In this document: piece by piece, positions 1-6,652 of the stretch | How the letters are laid out: each line of letters begins with the position of its first letter | Position numbering within the stretch: the stretch's first letter is position 1 | NCBI GenBank assembly: GCA_047630355.1 | Contig: JBLHXN010000155.1 | Location: forward strand, 1-7,409 | Direction: 5' to 3' | DNA from: JANQUM01 sp047630355 | GTDB taxonomy: Bacteria; Bacteroidota; Bacteroidia; Cytophagales; Spirosomataceae | DNA: 7,409 nucleotides | Notes under the pieces: generated by a model | What the model was told of the DNA's origin: nothing | Database searches by the model: none | Seen by the model: the letters and a program-made list of their open reading frames with translations, nothing else | Program-made: the position numbers and the translations under genes

Positions 1-282
1 ATCTATCGATGTCGCTGCCCCATTTAGCGTTATTGTTAATGCATTTCCATTAATGCTCAGGTCCTGAAGCTCATTCGTAACATCACCATCTACCTCAGTA
101 TCTAAGTAACCATTGTTTGCAGTATAAGCATCAACTTCTGTTTCTGTCAGTTGTGTATCCGTATTGTCCAAATATGGACTCAAATCTATCGATGTCGCTG
201 CCCCATTTAGCGTTATTGTTAATGCATTTTCACTAATACTCAGGTCCTGAAGCTCATTCGTAACATCACCATCTACCTCAGT
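1..282. repeat. Direct repeat, 183-bp period, inside the fibre-like gene
   Basis: Positions 1-99 and 184-282 are the same sequence, 183 bp apart (61 codons, in frame), with only three mismatches (47/230, 50/233, 55/238). The mismatches cluster and change SISEN to SINGN in the protein; the rest is identical at DNA level. The DNA between the copies (100-183) encodes the remainder of the 61-residue unit (TQLTETEVDAYTANNGYL region). The second copy is cut by the window edge, so the array probably continues to the left. Confidence 0.92.
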
Positions 283-696
283 GGTATTTACTACGTAAGG
301 GCTTGCTGATGTTCCACTGCCAGTTACAGTAACATTAGTTCCTGCGGTTACTTTCGTCTCAGAACCGTCGCCCGCAGTGCCTGTACTCGTACTTGTTGAC
401 AACCTTATCCAAATTGGTGAACCAGATGTACCTGAATTATAATAATACCCCGGTATTACATCGCTTACAGTGGCAGTGTTGTAAACCAATAAACTCGTTG
501 CAGGAGATGCAATCGTAGTAGCATCTGTGGTTCCGGTAAGTGTTACATTGGGTATCAAAATGCCCTTGCTGGGTGAACTTACTTCCAGCATCGCACTGCC
601 GGGGTCGCCTTCATTATTCAGCTTTATGGATTGTCCAAAGCTTGTCACTTGCAGTATTAAACATAATACTACAGTTAAAAATAGTTGTCTTTTCAT
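1..696 (-). CDS. Secreted fibre-like repeat protein, N-terminal part (runs off the window)
   Basis: An open frame runs on the minus strand from ATG at 696-694 to the window edge: 232 codons with no stop, so the 3' end is missing. Residues 1-21 form a Sec signal peptide (MKRQ, hydrophobic core LFLTVVLCLILQ, then VTSFG before Q22). No lipobox cysteine is present, so a secreted product rather than a lipoprotein is predicted. Residues about 23-105 (GSAMLEVSSPSKGILIPNV, then LLVYNT, GYYYNSG, WIRL) are the characteristic N-terminus of Bacteroidota proteins often annotated as tail-fibre-domain or beta-strand-repeat proteins. Residues 139-199 and 200 onward are two copies of a 61-residue repeat containing TEVDGDVTNELQDLSI, NALTITLNG, and SIDLSPYLDNTDTQ. 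Many relatives end in a self-cleaving endosialidase-type chaperone domain, but that part is not in the window. Role is inferred only: an extracellular fibrous or adhesin-like surface protein. Family call fairly sure; function unknown. Confidence 0.8.
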   Translation of the reverse strand, partial: MKRQLFLTVVLCLILQVTSFGQSIKLNNEGDPGSAMLEVSSPSKGILIPNVTLTGTTDATTIASPATSLLVYNTATVSDVIPGYYYNSGTSGSPIWIRLSTSTSTGTAGDGSETKVTAGTNVTVTGSGTSASPYVVNTTEVDGDVTNELQDLSISENALTITLNGAATSIDLSPYLDNTDTQLTETEVDAYTANNGYLDTEVDGDVTNELQDLSINGNALTITLNGAATSID

Positions 697-724
697 TTTG
701 TTAGATAGAAGGACGTTAGTTTAA

Positions 725-753
725 AAAGGTTTGGAAAAAAGACTCCAACCTTT
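725..753 (-). terminator. Hairpin with T tract upstream of the fibre-like gene (terminator or leader structure)
   Basis: On the minus strand, AAAGGTTGGA (753-744) pairs with TCCAAACCTTT (735-725) to give ten base pairs with one bulged base (732) and an eight-base loop. The stem runs straight into a T-rich stretch (727-721). This fits a rho-independent terminator for a transcript coming from the IS or the truncated gene to its right. It ends only 28 bases before the fibre-like ATG, leaving too little room for a complete promoter after it, so it could instead be part of that gene's 5' leader. Confidence 0.4.
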
Positions 754-793
754 GCAGTAAAATCAGGCAAATCAAATCATTAAAATTGAGATA

Positions 794-812
794 TAGGGTT
801 TTCTTATAAAAA
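794..812 (+). repeat. Left terminal inverted repeat of the IS
   Basis: TAGGGTTTTCTTATAAAAA matches the reverse complement of 1993-2011 at all 19 positions; the match stops at 813. It overlaps the last codons and stop (804-806) of the transposase remnant, as is common in compact insertion sequences. Confidence 0.9.
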
Positions 813-1929
813 TTTTATTTTTCTGAGACATTTGATTAATTCCTAAAAATCATCTTGAAAAAATTCAAGTTGTGCGATTTTGTTTTAAGGATTCAACAGC
901 TGTAATATATTGACTATAGGTGTTCTGATTCCCGACGAGAATTTTTAATACCCTTTTTTGTTTTTAGACTGTCTTCTTTTAACGTTACATCTCGAACATG
1001 GTTATTGACTTCTACACTCCAGTGACTTCTTATCGCCCCGAAAAAATAACCCTTGCCATCATACGCCTCATTTGAAAGGTAGTAAGCGGTTTCACTATTA
1101 CTTTCTGTGCCCAATAGATCATATCGCTCCCGGATAACTTTGAACAAGCTTCGGAAATCCGACTTGTCCCAACGTTCGTCATAATATCCCCGACCTATAT
1201 CGTAGTGGAAGTAAGACTGCTTCTCTATCCTGCCATGCCCTTTATCGAGGCTGATCGATTGGCCTATCGGGGTCAGGAAAGCGGCGTTCTCTTTCATTTC
1301 TTCGAGCAGTCTTTTCTGGTTTGCCTTCAACCCGATTAAAAAAACACCGCCACTGTTTGCTATCAATTCTGTTGTCTTGGGTGCCAGATGCAAGGCATCC
1401 GCAGTTATTTTGTGGGCAATGCCCCCACTTTGCCAAAGCACTTGACGCAAGGCAGGCTTCTCGCTCTCTTTCATGCCGTCGTAAAACCCTTGCCACAAAA
1501 CTGCCCGGTCATCATGCCGTACCAATTGCACCACCGAAAACCCCCTTGTTTCCCCATGAACTATACTCCCACGTAATTCTTTGCCATCGCCACTGAACCA
1601 TACTTTTTCATCCGCACTCAATTTCACTTCGTAGAACTTGAAAAGTACGGCTTCAAACGCCATTAAATCTACCTTCTCAAGTAAAATCGGCAAATGCGAA
1701 CGGGATATAACTCGTCAGATCCAATGCCTAAAGAATCGCACAACTCCTCATCATGCTTATTGACCATGCTACGGTGTAATGATGATAAACAACCATCCCT
1801 TTTACGAAGAAGCCCTAAGGTCACACCCAGCAACATCAGCCACATCTTATGTCGTTTACCACGGTTATCTCGTAAATCTATCGCAGTATCGTTTTGTAAT
1901 TCTTGGCAAAAGGTCGTTTCTTGTTCCAT
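804..1929 (-). pseudogene. ISAs1-family DDE transposase, broken by two frameshifts and two stops
   Basis: The protein can be followed through three frames. Part 1, from ATG at 1929: N-terminal ISAs1-associated domain (DLRDNRGKRHKMW, LSSLHR). Part 2, after a one-base loss between about 1700 and 1717: VISRSHLPILLEKVD, then the catalytic domain to about 942, with the first Asp in GDGKELRGS, the second in ADALH, KANQ, GHGRIEKQ, and the catalytic Glu in IRSHWSVEVNNHVRDV. Part 3, after loss of one A in the A5 tract read at 946-942: FSSGIRTPIVNILQLLNP, stop, NKIAQLEFFQDDF, stop, ELIKCLRKIKFL, ending at TAA 806-804. Restoring the two lost bases gives about 375 codons, the usual family length. All DDE residues survive, so decay looks recent. 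Programmed frameshifting is unlikely: no slippery heptamer is seen and the in-frame stops (887-885 and the one after QDDF) would remain. Confidence 0.88.
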
Positions 1930-1992
1930 CTGAGTGTAGGTTCGTTTTTGATGTCCGAAAACTAAAATTACGAACTTTTTACACTCACACTC

Positions 1993-2011
1993 TTTTTATA
2001 AGAAAACCCTA
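1993..2011 (-). repeat. Right terminal inverted repeat of the IS
   Basis: Read on the minus strand this is the same 19-base sequence as 794-812. It lies 64 bp before the transposase ATG. Its outer edge (2011/2012) is where the reading frame of the neighbouring truncated gene leaves its own sequence and runs into IS DNA. Confidence 0.9.
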
Positions 2012-2228
2012 CTTATAGGAATAAAAGTCTTATTCTTTAACTGAATTTCGATATCAATGGATGCGGTTTCCTCGCTCATTGCACTTACCTGATGAATACG
2101 GGCACGTATCTCAGGATTCAAAAGTTTGACAAATAGCGAAGGTTTTAAGTAGGTAAGTACTCCTACTGTTAATACAGCCGCAAGCAATAAACTGGCTACG
2201 GAGAGAATGATTTTTTGGTGAGGTTCAT
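2012..2228 (-). pseudogene. Truncated membrane-anchored protein (possibly LEA type 2-like), cut by the IS
   Basis: A minus-strand frame encodes a hydrophobic anchor (KIILSVASLLLAAVLTVGVL) followed by TYLKPSLFVKLLNPEIRAR and IDIEIQLKNKTFIPIS, then enters the IS terminal repeat and stops within it. The IDIEIQLKNKTF stretch resembles the beta-strand core of LEA-2-like proteins of Bacteroidota, where an N-terminal anchor precedes such a domain; this is a weak family call. The frame has no ATG of its own: it opens after a TAA near 2243. An ATG at 2228 begins MNLTKK but shifts into a stop after the A6 tract (2216-2211 on this strand); one extra A would join it perfectly to IILSVASL. So it has probably lost one base near the start as well as its whole 3' half. 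No continuation is seen left of the IS. Confidence 0.65.
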
Positions 2229-2317
2229 GGGGTATTTTGGATTATCTATAGGAAAGTATGCCTTGTTTTGCTTAATCACAATTGCCGATAAAAAAAGCTA
2301 CTAAACCGGAAAAGCCG

Positions 2318-2325
2318 TACCTTTG
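2318..2325 (+). promoter_or_regulatory. Bacteroidota-type -7 promoter element TACCTTTG
   Basis: TACCTTTG is an exact match to the TAnnTTTG -7 element used by the main sigma factor of Bacteroidota. No TTTG-like -33 box is visible at the usual spacing; the region there is A-rich. The element ends five bases before the methyltransferase ATG, so the predicted transcript start lies at or within a base or two of the start codon. Confidence 0.55.
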
Positions 2326-2330
2326 CTTAC

Positions 2331-3146
2331 ATGAACACAACGCAAGATTTAGCTCACTCTGAAACGTATTTTCACGAAGGTAGAGACTTTTGGTATAATA
2401 CCGATTTTCTGGAATTGATGGCGAAAAGGTGGAACCTAAACCAATACCAATCAATGCTTGATATCGGTTGCGGCTTGTGCCATTGGAGCAAATTACTGCT
2501 GCCGCATCTACAACCAAACGCTGAAGTAACCGCCGTTGATAATGACGAGGCCTGGTCAGACGGAAATGAGTCAATCGAAGCATATTTTGAAAGTTTCGGA
2601 GGTCAGATTGAATTTCAGTCTGCCGATGCTCATCGCTTACCTTTTGAAGATGATTCTTTTGATGTGGCAACGTGTCAAACCGTTCTTATTCATCTCAGAA
2701 ATCCCGAAAAAGCGTTGGCAGAAATGCGAAGGGTTGTAAAGCCCAATGGCATTGTTATCTGTGCCGAACCAAACAATTTGGTGCAGGCAGTTCTGAAAGA
2801 CTCCGCCAACCGAAAAGAACCAATAGAAACGGCAACCAAGCGGTTTGAGAGTACGCTTTCTTTCGAAAACTTAAAACGAATGGACGGAAAAGGGCATAAT
2901 TCTTTCGGTGATTTACTGGCGGGGACAATGAACAAACTGGGTTTTCAGGAAATTCAATCTTATTTAAACGATAAACTTACGCCTATTTACGCCCCGTACG
3001 AAAAACCTGAGCAACAAGCGGCAATAAGTTTCTACCTTGATAATGTGGAGAACGAAGCGGACGAACTCGCACGTAATCAAATTCAAAATGGCACTTATTT
3101 TAACGGCGGCGGAACCATGATGTACTTAGTTTCGGGAAAGAAATGA
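2331..3146 (+). CDS. Class I SAM-dependent methyltransferase
   Basis: A 271-residue protein with a class I (Rossmann-fold) methyltransferase core. Motif I, LDIGCG at residues 43-48, binds S-adenosylmethionine; AVDND at about 68-72 is the acidic end of strand 2 that contacts the ribose; SADAHRLPFEDDSFD at 97-111 matches the Methyltransf_11/25 pattern; CQTVLIHLRNPEKALAEMRRVVKPNG at about 115-140 covers motif III and the loop before strand 5. The C-terminal about 120 residues are helical and not diagnostic, so the acceptor (small molecule, lipid or protein) cannot be named. The protein is cytosolic, with no signal or membrane segment. The ATG at 2331 is supported by the -7 element just upstream; there is no Shine-Dalgarno, as usual in this phylum. 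The gene stands alone: the neighbour on the left is divergent and broken, and 104 bp separate it from the nuclease gene on the right. Confidence 0.85.
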   Translation: MNTTQDLAHSETYFHEGRDFWYNTDFLELMAKRWNLNQYQSMLDIGCGLCHWSKLLLPHLQPNAEVTAVDNDEAWSDGNESIEAYFESFGGQIEFQSADAHRLPFEDDSFDVATCQTVLIHLRNPEKALAEMRRVVKPNGIVICAEPNNLVQAVLKDSANRKEPIETATKRFESTLSFENLKRMDGKGHNSFGDLLAGTMNKLGFQEIQSYLNDKLTPIYAPYEKPEQQAAISFYLDNVENEADELARNQIQNGTYFNGGGTMMYLVSGKK

Positions 3147-3204
3147 ATTGTTTAGATATTCGATTTCCAACATAATTTCATAATATTTACGGTAAAGCTA
3201 TGGT

Positions 3205-3222
3205 GAGACAAGACGCTGTCTC
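3205..3222. other. Small inverted repeat between the methyltransferase and nuclease genes
   Basis: GAGACA (3205-3210) and TGTCTC (3217-3222) can form a six-pair stem with a six-base loop (AGACGC). It is followed by the short repeated motif CTCCTAACTCCTAA rather than a T tract, so a terminator role is weak. Its position in the 104-bp gap would also suit a dispersed intergenic repeat or a leader structure of the nuclease gene. Confidence 0.35.
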
Positions 3223-3250
3223 CTAACTCCTAAAAAACCCATCCCCTAAA

Positions 3251-6151
3251 ATGGAATTTCTTAAAAAAACGGCGGAACAAATCTTCGCCCAGCATAAATT
3301 AACCGAATTGCAAAAAGTTTGCGTGGTTTTACCAACCCGCCGGGCTGTTTTTTATTTCAAACGGGAATTGGCGGAATTATCCGAAATACCGTTTATCTCC
3401 CCCGATGTTTTCGCCATTGATGATTTTGTCACGCAAATGTCGTCCGTCAGATTGATTGATAATATTTCGTTGATTTTTGAATTTTACGAAGTCTTTAAGG
3501 AAATTGACAAAGAAGTTCAGTTCGATCGTTTTGTGGGTTGGGGCAGCACATTACTCAAAGATTTTGACTTAATAGATCAGTATTTGGTCGAAAACCCGAA
3601 GGCACTCTTTGATTATATGAGCGACGCACAAGCGATTGCCCGCTGGGGAAAAGAGCTGGAAAGTATCGGCAAAGAAGTAAATAGAACCACCGTTTCGGAC
3701 GCATATTTCAAGCTTTTTTCCAATATTGATATCGCGTACCGAAATCTGCAAAACAAACTTATTACTAAGGGTTTGGCGTACCGAGGAATGGCGTACCGAT
3801 TATTAGCAAACGATGTAGAAACGCTTTTACTTGAAAAAGAAGACTACGAAAAGTACTATTTCGTCGGGTTAAATGCTTTGAGTAATTCCGAAGAAAAAAT
3901 TATTTCTAAACTGGTGAAAGCTCAACTCGCCGAAACCTTCTGGGATTCTGACGATTATTACATGAACTCCGACCACAAAGCGGGAAGCGTTTTGCGGCGA
4001 TACCGAAACAGCGGAGTTTTTGGGGAATGGAATTGGCAGACTGAAAACCTAAAAAAAGAAACGAAAGAAATTCGGGTGATTGGTTTGCAGACAAACGCTA
4101 TGCAAGCCAAAACTACAGGAGAAATTTACGCCGAAACCATCGCAAAAAACCCCGGACAGCAAACGGTTATTGTATTGGCGAACGAGCAACTGCTCGAACC
4201 GATGTTGAACTCGCTTGATGAATCAGTGGATTCATTTAATATTACGATGGGACTTTCTTTGAAGCAATCTTTGCTTACTACGTTGGTGAATGCTCTGTTT
4301 GAATTGCAGTCGAACGTAGCGGAGTTTCAAAACAAAAAAGGCGACACCGTTAAGATTCCAAAATTCAGTCATCGGCACATTCACAAAATACTCAATCACC
4401 CGTTTGTTCGGCGGTACGAACTGATCAAATACGAGCTTGACAACGATAAAAATCCCATAAGAAAATCACTCCGTCACATCACAAAAAACAACCTCGTTTA
4501 CCTCAGCGAGAAAGAGATGCTCGAATTGGGCGAAGGCGATCCGATTTTCTCCATGTTTTTCACTCGTTGGAACGGGAACATAAATAAAGCTTTAGCAAAT
4601 CTTTATGACTTAGTTGATGTACTCAGAAGCGTTTACAAAACCGCCCCGGACGCCATTGAGATTGAATACCTTTACTTATTTCTGACAATTCTAAACCGGA
4701 TTGAGCGAATAGTTCAGCAACACAACGACCTCGACATCAAGAATTTCCGACACTTTCTGAACGAACTGATTCGGGAAGAACGGATTCCGTTCAGCGGAGA
4801 ACCTATTGCCGATTTACAGATTATGTCAATGCTCGAAACCCGTTGTCTTGACTTTGATCACGTAATCGTCACGTCGCTAAACGAAGGAATGTTACCATCA
4901 TCAAACCGTAATAATTCTCTAATTCCGTACGATGCCGCCATTGAATTTGGCTTACCCGTTTACCGCAATCAGGATGCGGTAATGTCGTACCACTTTTTCA
5001 GATTATTACAACGTGCCAAAAAGATTGATTTGTTGTACCTCCAGCCGTCAGGTGGCGGCGTGGGCGGTGGCAACGAGCCGAGCCGATTTATTCTGCAAAT
5101 TGAGAACGAACTACTCAAAGCGAATCCCAATATTACGTTTTCAAAACCCGATGCGGAAATAACCTCTACAGAAACGTTAGAAGTTGACTCAAGTATTGTA
5201 ATCCCAAAGAGTGATGAGATTATTCAAAAACTCACCAAGTACCTGACAGAGAAAGGATTATACCCATCAAATATAAACGACTACTTAGGCTGTTCGCTTC
5301 GTTTTTACTTCAAGAAAATTGCTAATTTATCACAGCGGGAATTAGTGGACGAAAAAGTGGGAGCCGATATTTTCGGAAATTGGCTGCACAAAACCCTCGA
5401 AGAAATTGACGCTGATTTTACCAAAAAATCTACTATTTATACCAACGAAACTGCCGAGCAAATTATCACCGAAATTCCGGCAAGGTTAGACAAAATTTAC
5501 GCCGATAATTTTGCGGGAATTGTGATTGATCGCGGAGTGAATTTTATCTTAAAAAAAGTGGCGATACGAGTGCTGACTAATTTCTTTAAAGAGCAAATCA
5601 AACAAGGCGTTTTTCCGATGGAAGTACTCTCCTACGAAACACGGTTAAACACCGAAATTATGGTGGATGTGAACGGTGAAAAAATACCCGTTAAAATTGC
5701 CGGAATCATTGACCGGATTGAACGAAAAGACGACCTTATTTCTGTAGTTGATTATAAGACGGGTATGGTGTATGGTAAGGAAATTTCGGCGAAAGATTTA
5801 TCCGAAGACATTTACAAACCCGACTTGAGTAAGCTGCGTCAATTGTGGCTCTACAAATTTGTGGTTTCTAAGAAAATGATGTCTAACGAATTGGACATTA
5901 TACAGAATCAATCACTTGAAAACCAACACGTTGAAGCTAAGATATATTCGTTCAGAAATCAAAAAGAAAACCTACAAACTGAGCTATATTTTGAAGCGGG
6001 AGAAACCGCAGATTCGTTTGTAGAAACCTCAGAAATCCATTTGCAAGATATTATAAAATCTATGTACGATACCTCTGTTCCGTTCGAACAAACGGATGAT
6101 ATTAAGCAATGTCACTTCTGTGATTTTAAAGGAATTTGTGGGAAGTTTTAA
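3251..6151 (+). CDS. AddB-like PD-(D/E)XK nuclease with inactivated helicase domain
   Basis: A 966-residue protein of the Bacteroidota AddB/RecB-nuclease type, expected to process double-strand DNA ends for recombinational repair with an AddA-like helicase-nuclease. The N-terminus (MEFLKKTAEQIF, VVLPTRRAVFYFKREL) aligns with the UvrD-type helicase start but has no GxGK(T/S) Walker A, so ATPase activity is not expected from this subunit. The central LQIMSMLETRCLDFDHVIVTSLNEGMLP (from about residue 522) is a conserved helicase-like core motif of the family; a glycine-rich loop follows (G601-G607). The C-terminal nuclease shows H713, D821 (GIIDR), D834-Y835-K836 (VVDYKTG) and Q864/Y868 (RQLWLYKF). 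C681 together with C954, C957 and C963 forms the four-cysteine pattern of an AddB-type 4Fe-4S clasp. All nuclease residues look intact. Start ATG 3251 fits family starts. No AddA gene is adjacent in the window. Confidence 0.85.
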   Translation: MEFLKKTAEQIFAQHKLTELQKVCVVLPTRRAVFYFKRELAELSEIPFISPDVFAIDDFVTQMSSVRLIDNISLIFEFYEVFKEIDKEVQFDRFVGWGSTLLKDFDLIDQYLVENPKALFDYMSDAQAIARWGKELESIGKEVNRTTVSDAYFKLFSNIDIAYRNLQNKLITKGLAYRGMAYRLLANDVETLLLEKEDYEKYYFVGLNALSNSEEKIISKLVKAQLAETFWDSDDYYMNSDHKAGSVLRRYRNSGVFGEWNWQTENLKKETKEIRVIGLQTNAMQAKTTGEIYAETIAKNPGQQTVIVLANEQLLEPMLNSLDESVDSFNITMGLSLKQSLLTTLVNALFELQSNVAEFQNKKGDTVKIPKFSHRHIHKILNHPFVRRYELIKYELDNDKNPIRKSLRHITKNNLVYLSEKEMLELGEGDPIFSMFFTRWNGNINKALANLYDLVDVLRSVYKTAPDAIEIEYLYLFLTILNRIERIVQQHNDLDIKNFRHFLNELIREERIPFSGEPIADLQIMSMLETRCLDFDHVIVTSLNEGMLPSSNRNNSLIPYDAAIEFGLPVYRNQDAVMSYHFFRLLQRAKKIDLLYLQPSGGGVGGGNEPSRFILQIENELLKANPNITFSKPDAEITSTETLEVDSSIVIPKSDEIIQKLTKYLTEKGLYPSNINDYLGCSLRFYFKKIANLSQRELVDEKVGADIFGNWLHKTLEEIDADFTKKSTIYTNETAEQIITEIPARLDKIYADNFAGIVIDRGVNFILKKVAIRVLTNFFKEQIKQGVFPMEVLSYETRLNTEIMVDVNGEKIPVKIAGIIDRIERKDDLISVVDYKTGMVYGKEISAKDLSEDIYKPDLSKLRQLWLYKFVVSKKMMSNELDIIQNQSLENQHVEAKIYSFRNQKENLQTELYFEAGETADSFVETSEIHLQDIIKSMYDTSVPFEQTDDIKQCHFCDFKGICGKF

Positions 6152-6154
6152 AGT

Positions 6155-6178
6155 ACGTCCCCATTCGGGGTCAAACGT
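6155..6178 (+). terminator. Weak hairpin just after the nuclease stop codon
   Basis: Four bases after the nuclease gene's TAA, CCCC (6159-6162) pairs with GGGG (6167-6170) over an ATTC loop, and an outer ACGT pair (6155-6158 with 6175-6178) can extend it across a four-base bulge. There is no T tract afterwards, so it may only slow or partly end transcription. Confidence 0.25.
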
Positions 6179-6264
6179 GTCTACCAAATAAGCATTCACA
6201 CTGCAAATTCACTTGCTCCAAACCACAAAATCTAAAATTCTCAGGAACTTCAACCAATCTCTGT

Positions 6265-6272
6265 TATATTTG
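6265..6272 (+). promoter_or_regulatory. Bacteroidota-type -7 promoter element TATATTTG before the DivIC gene
   Basis: TATATTTG matches TAnnTTTG exactly and ends 28 bases before the ATG at 6301, giving a short leader. A clear TTTG -33 box is not visible at the expected distance. It lies in the 149-bp gap after the nuclease gene, which suggests that the cell-division gene has its own promoter. Confidence 0.45.
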
Positions 6273-6300
6273 TTGACCGTGCCTATCTAAAAGACTTATA

Positions 6301-6615
6301 ATGAAAAATCTACTCCGCCTTTACCGTTGGAAATATACTTTCTTTGCGGGTACTTTCCTTTTCTTTATCGCCTGGGTTTTCTTCATTGACGGCAACAACG
6401 TTTTTGCTTTATTTGACCTCTGGCGAGAAAAGAAATCTTATCAGGAAGGAATAACTTTTTACGAAGAACAACTAAAACAAATCGAAATCGAAAAAGCGGA
6501 AGTTTTGGGGAATGACGATGCCGCTGAAAAATTTGCCCGTGAAAAATACCGGATGAAAAAAGAAGGCGAAACCGTTTTTATCATCGTGGATAGCGATGGT
6601 AAAATGCTCGACTAA
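6301..6615 (+). CDS. DivIC/FtsB-family septum formation protein
   Basis: A 104-residue bitopic membrane protein of the septum formation initiator (DivIC/FtsB) family, a divisome component that links FtsL and FtsQ/DivIB and helps switch on septal wall synthesis. It has a short basic N-terminus (MKNLLRLYRWK), one membrane segment at about residues 13-29 (TFFAGTFLFFIAWVFF), then a charged coiled coil at about 41-69 (LWREKKSYQEGITFYEEQLKQIEIEK). The end, EKFAREKYRMKKEGETVFII at 77-95, is the family's hallmark, with the conserved AREKY(R/G)M..EGE..F pattern. Length is typical. In many Bacteroidota this gene sits after enolase; here it follows the nuclease gene with its own -7-like box and precedes the phosphatase by 73 bp. 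No ribosome binding site is evident. DivIC and FtsB are hard to separate by sequence, so no symbol is assigned. Confidence 0.85.
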   Translation: MKNLLRLYRWKYTFFAGTFLFFIAWVFFIDGNNVFALFDLWREKKSYQEGITFYEEQLKQIEIEKAEVLGNDDAAEKFAREKYRMKKEGETVFIIVDSDGKMLD

Positions 6616-6652
6616 CCTGTTTCGATATTGAATTTCTGTTCTTAAAATCTTT

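Larger units (their letters stand above)
794..2011 (-). mobile_element. ISAs1-family insertion sequence, full length but inactive (1218 bp)
   Basis: The element is bounded by perfect 19-bp terminal inverted repeats (794-812 and 1993-2011) and carries one decayed transposase on the minus strand filling almost all of it. Size, terminal repeat length and transposase type fit the ISAs1 family (H-repeat-like elements). That family normally makes 8-10 bp target duplications. The flanks here (left ...TTGAGATA, right CTTATAGG...) do not match, so no duplication can be seen. With two frameshifts and two internal stops in the transposase, the element cannot move by itself, though a related copy elsewhere could in principle act on its intact ends. 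Confidence 0.88.

Noticed and set aside
1..282. CRISPR-like array
   Set aside because: The repeats are 99 bp or more, in frame within an open gene, and the unit is 183 bp; they encode a protein repeat.
527..724. Plus-strand 65-residue open frame
   Set aside because: It is antisense to the signal peptide and N-terminal domain of the fibre-like protein, which is the well-supported reading.
1242..1596. Overlapping open frames on both strands inside the IS
   Set aside because: They lie over the transposase catalytic region, which explains the sequence; their translations are Cys/Arg/His-rich shadow peptides without a recognisable family.
914..1693. Separate 259-residue transposase starting at a TTG near 1693
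   Set aside because: The frame lacks the N-terminal ISAs1-associated domain, which is encoded directly upstream in another frame (1929 to about 1700), and lacks the C-terminus, which lies in the third frame. It is the middle of one broken gene.
1695..1720. Programmed -1 frameshift in the transposase
   Set aside because: The direction would fit, but there is no slippery heptamer, ISAs1 transposases are normally a single frame, and a second frameshift plus two stops further on would still kill the product.
1694..2018. Plus-strand open frames across the right part of the IS
   Set aside because: Both are antisense to the transposase N-terminus and one runs into the terminal repeat; no family resemblance.
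784..2021. Target-site duplication around the IS
   Set aside because: Comparing 8-10 bases on each side, and allowing the ends to slide by a base or two, gave no match.
2272..2935. Minus-strand open frames opposite the methyltransferase
   Set aside because: The plus-strand frame has clear SAM-binding motifs through this region; the opposing translations look like antisense shadows.
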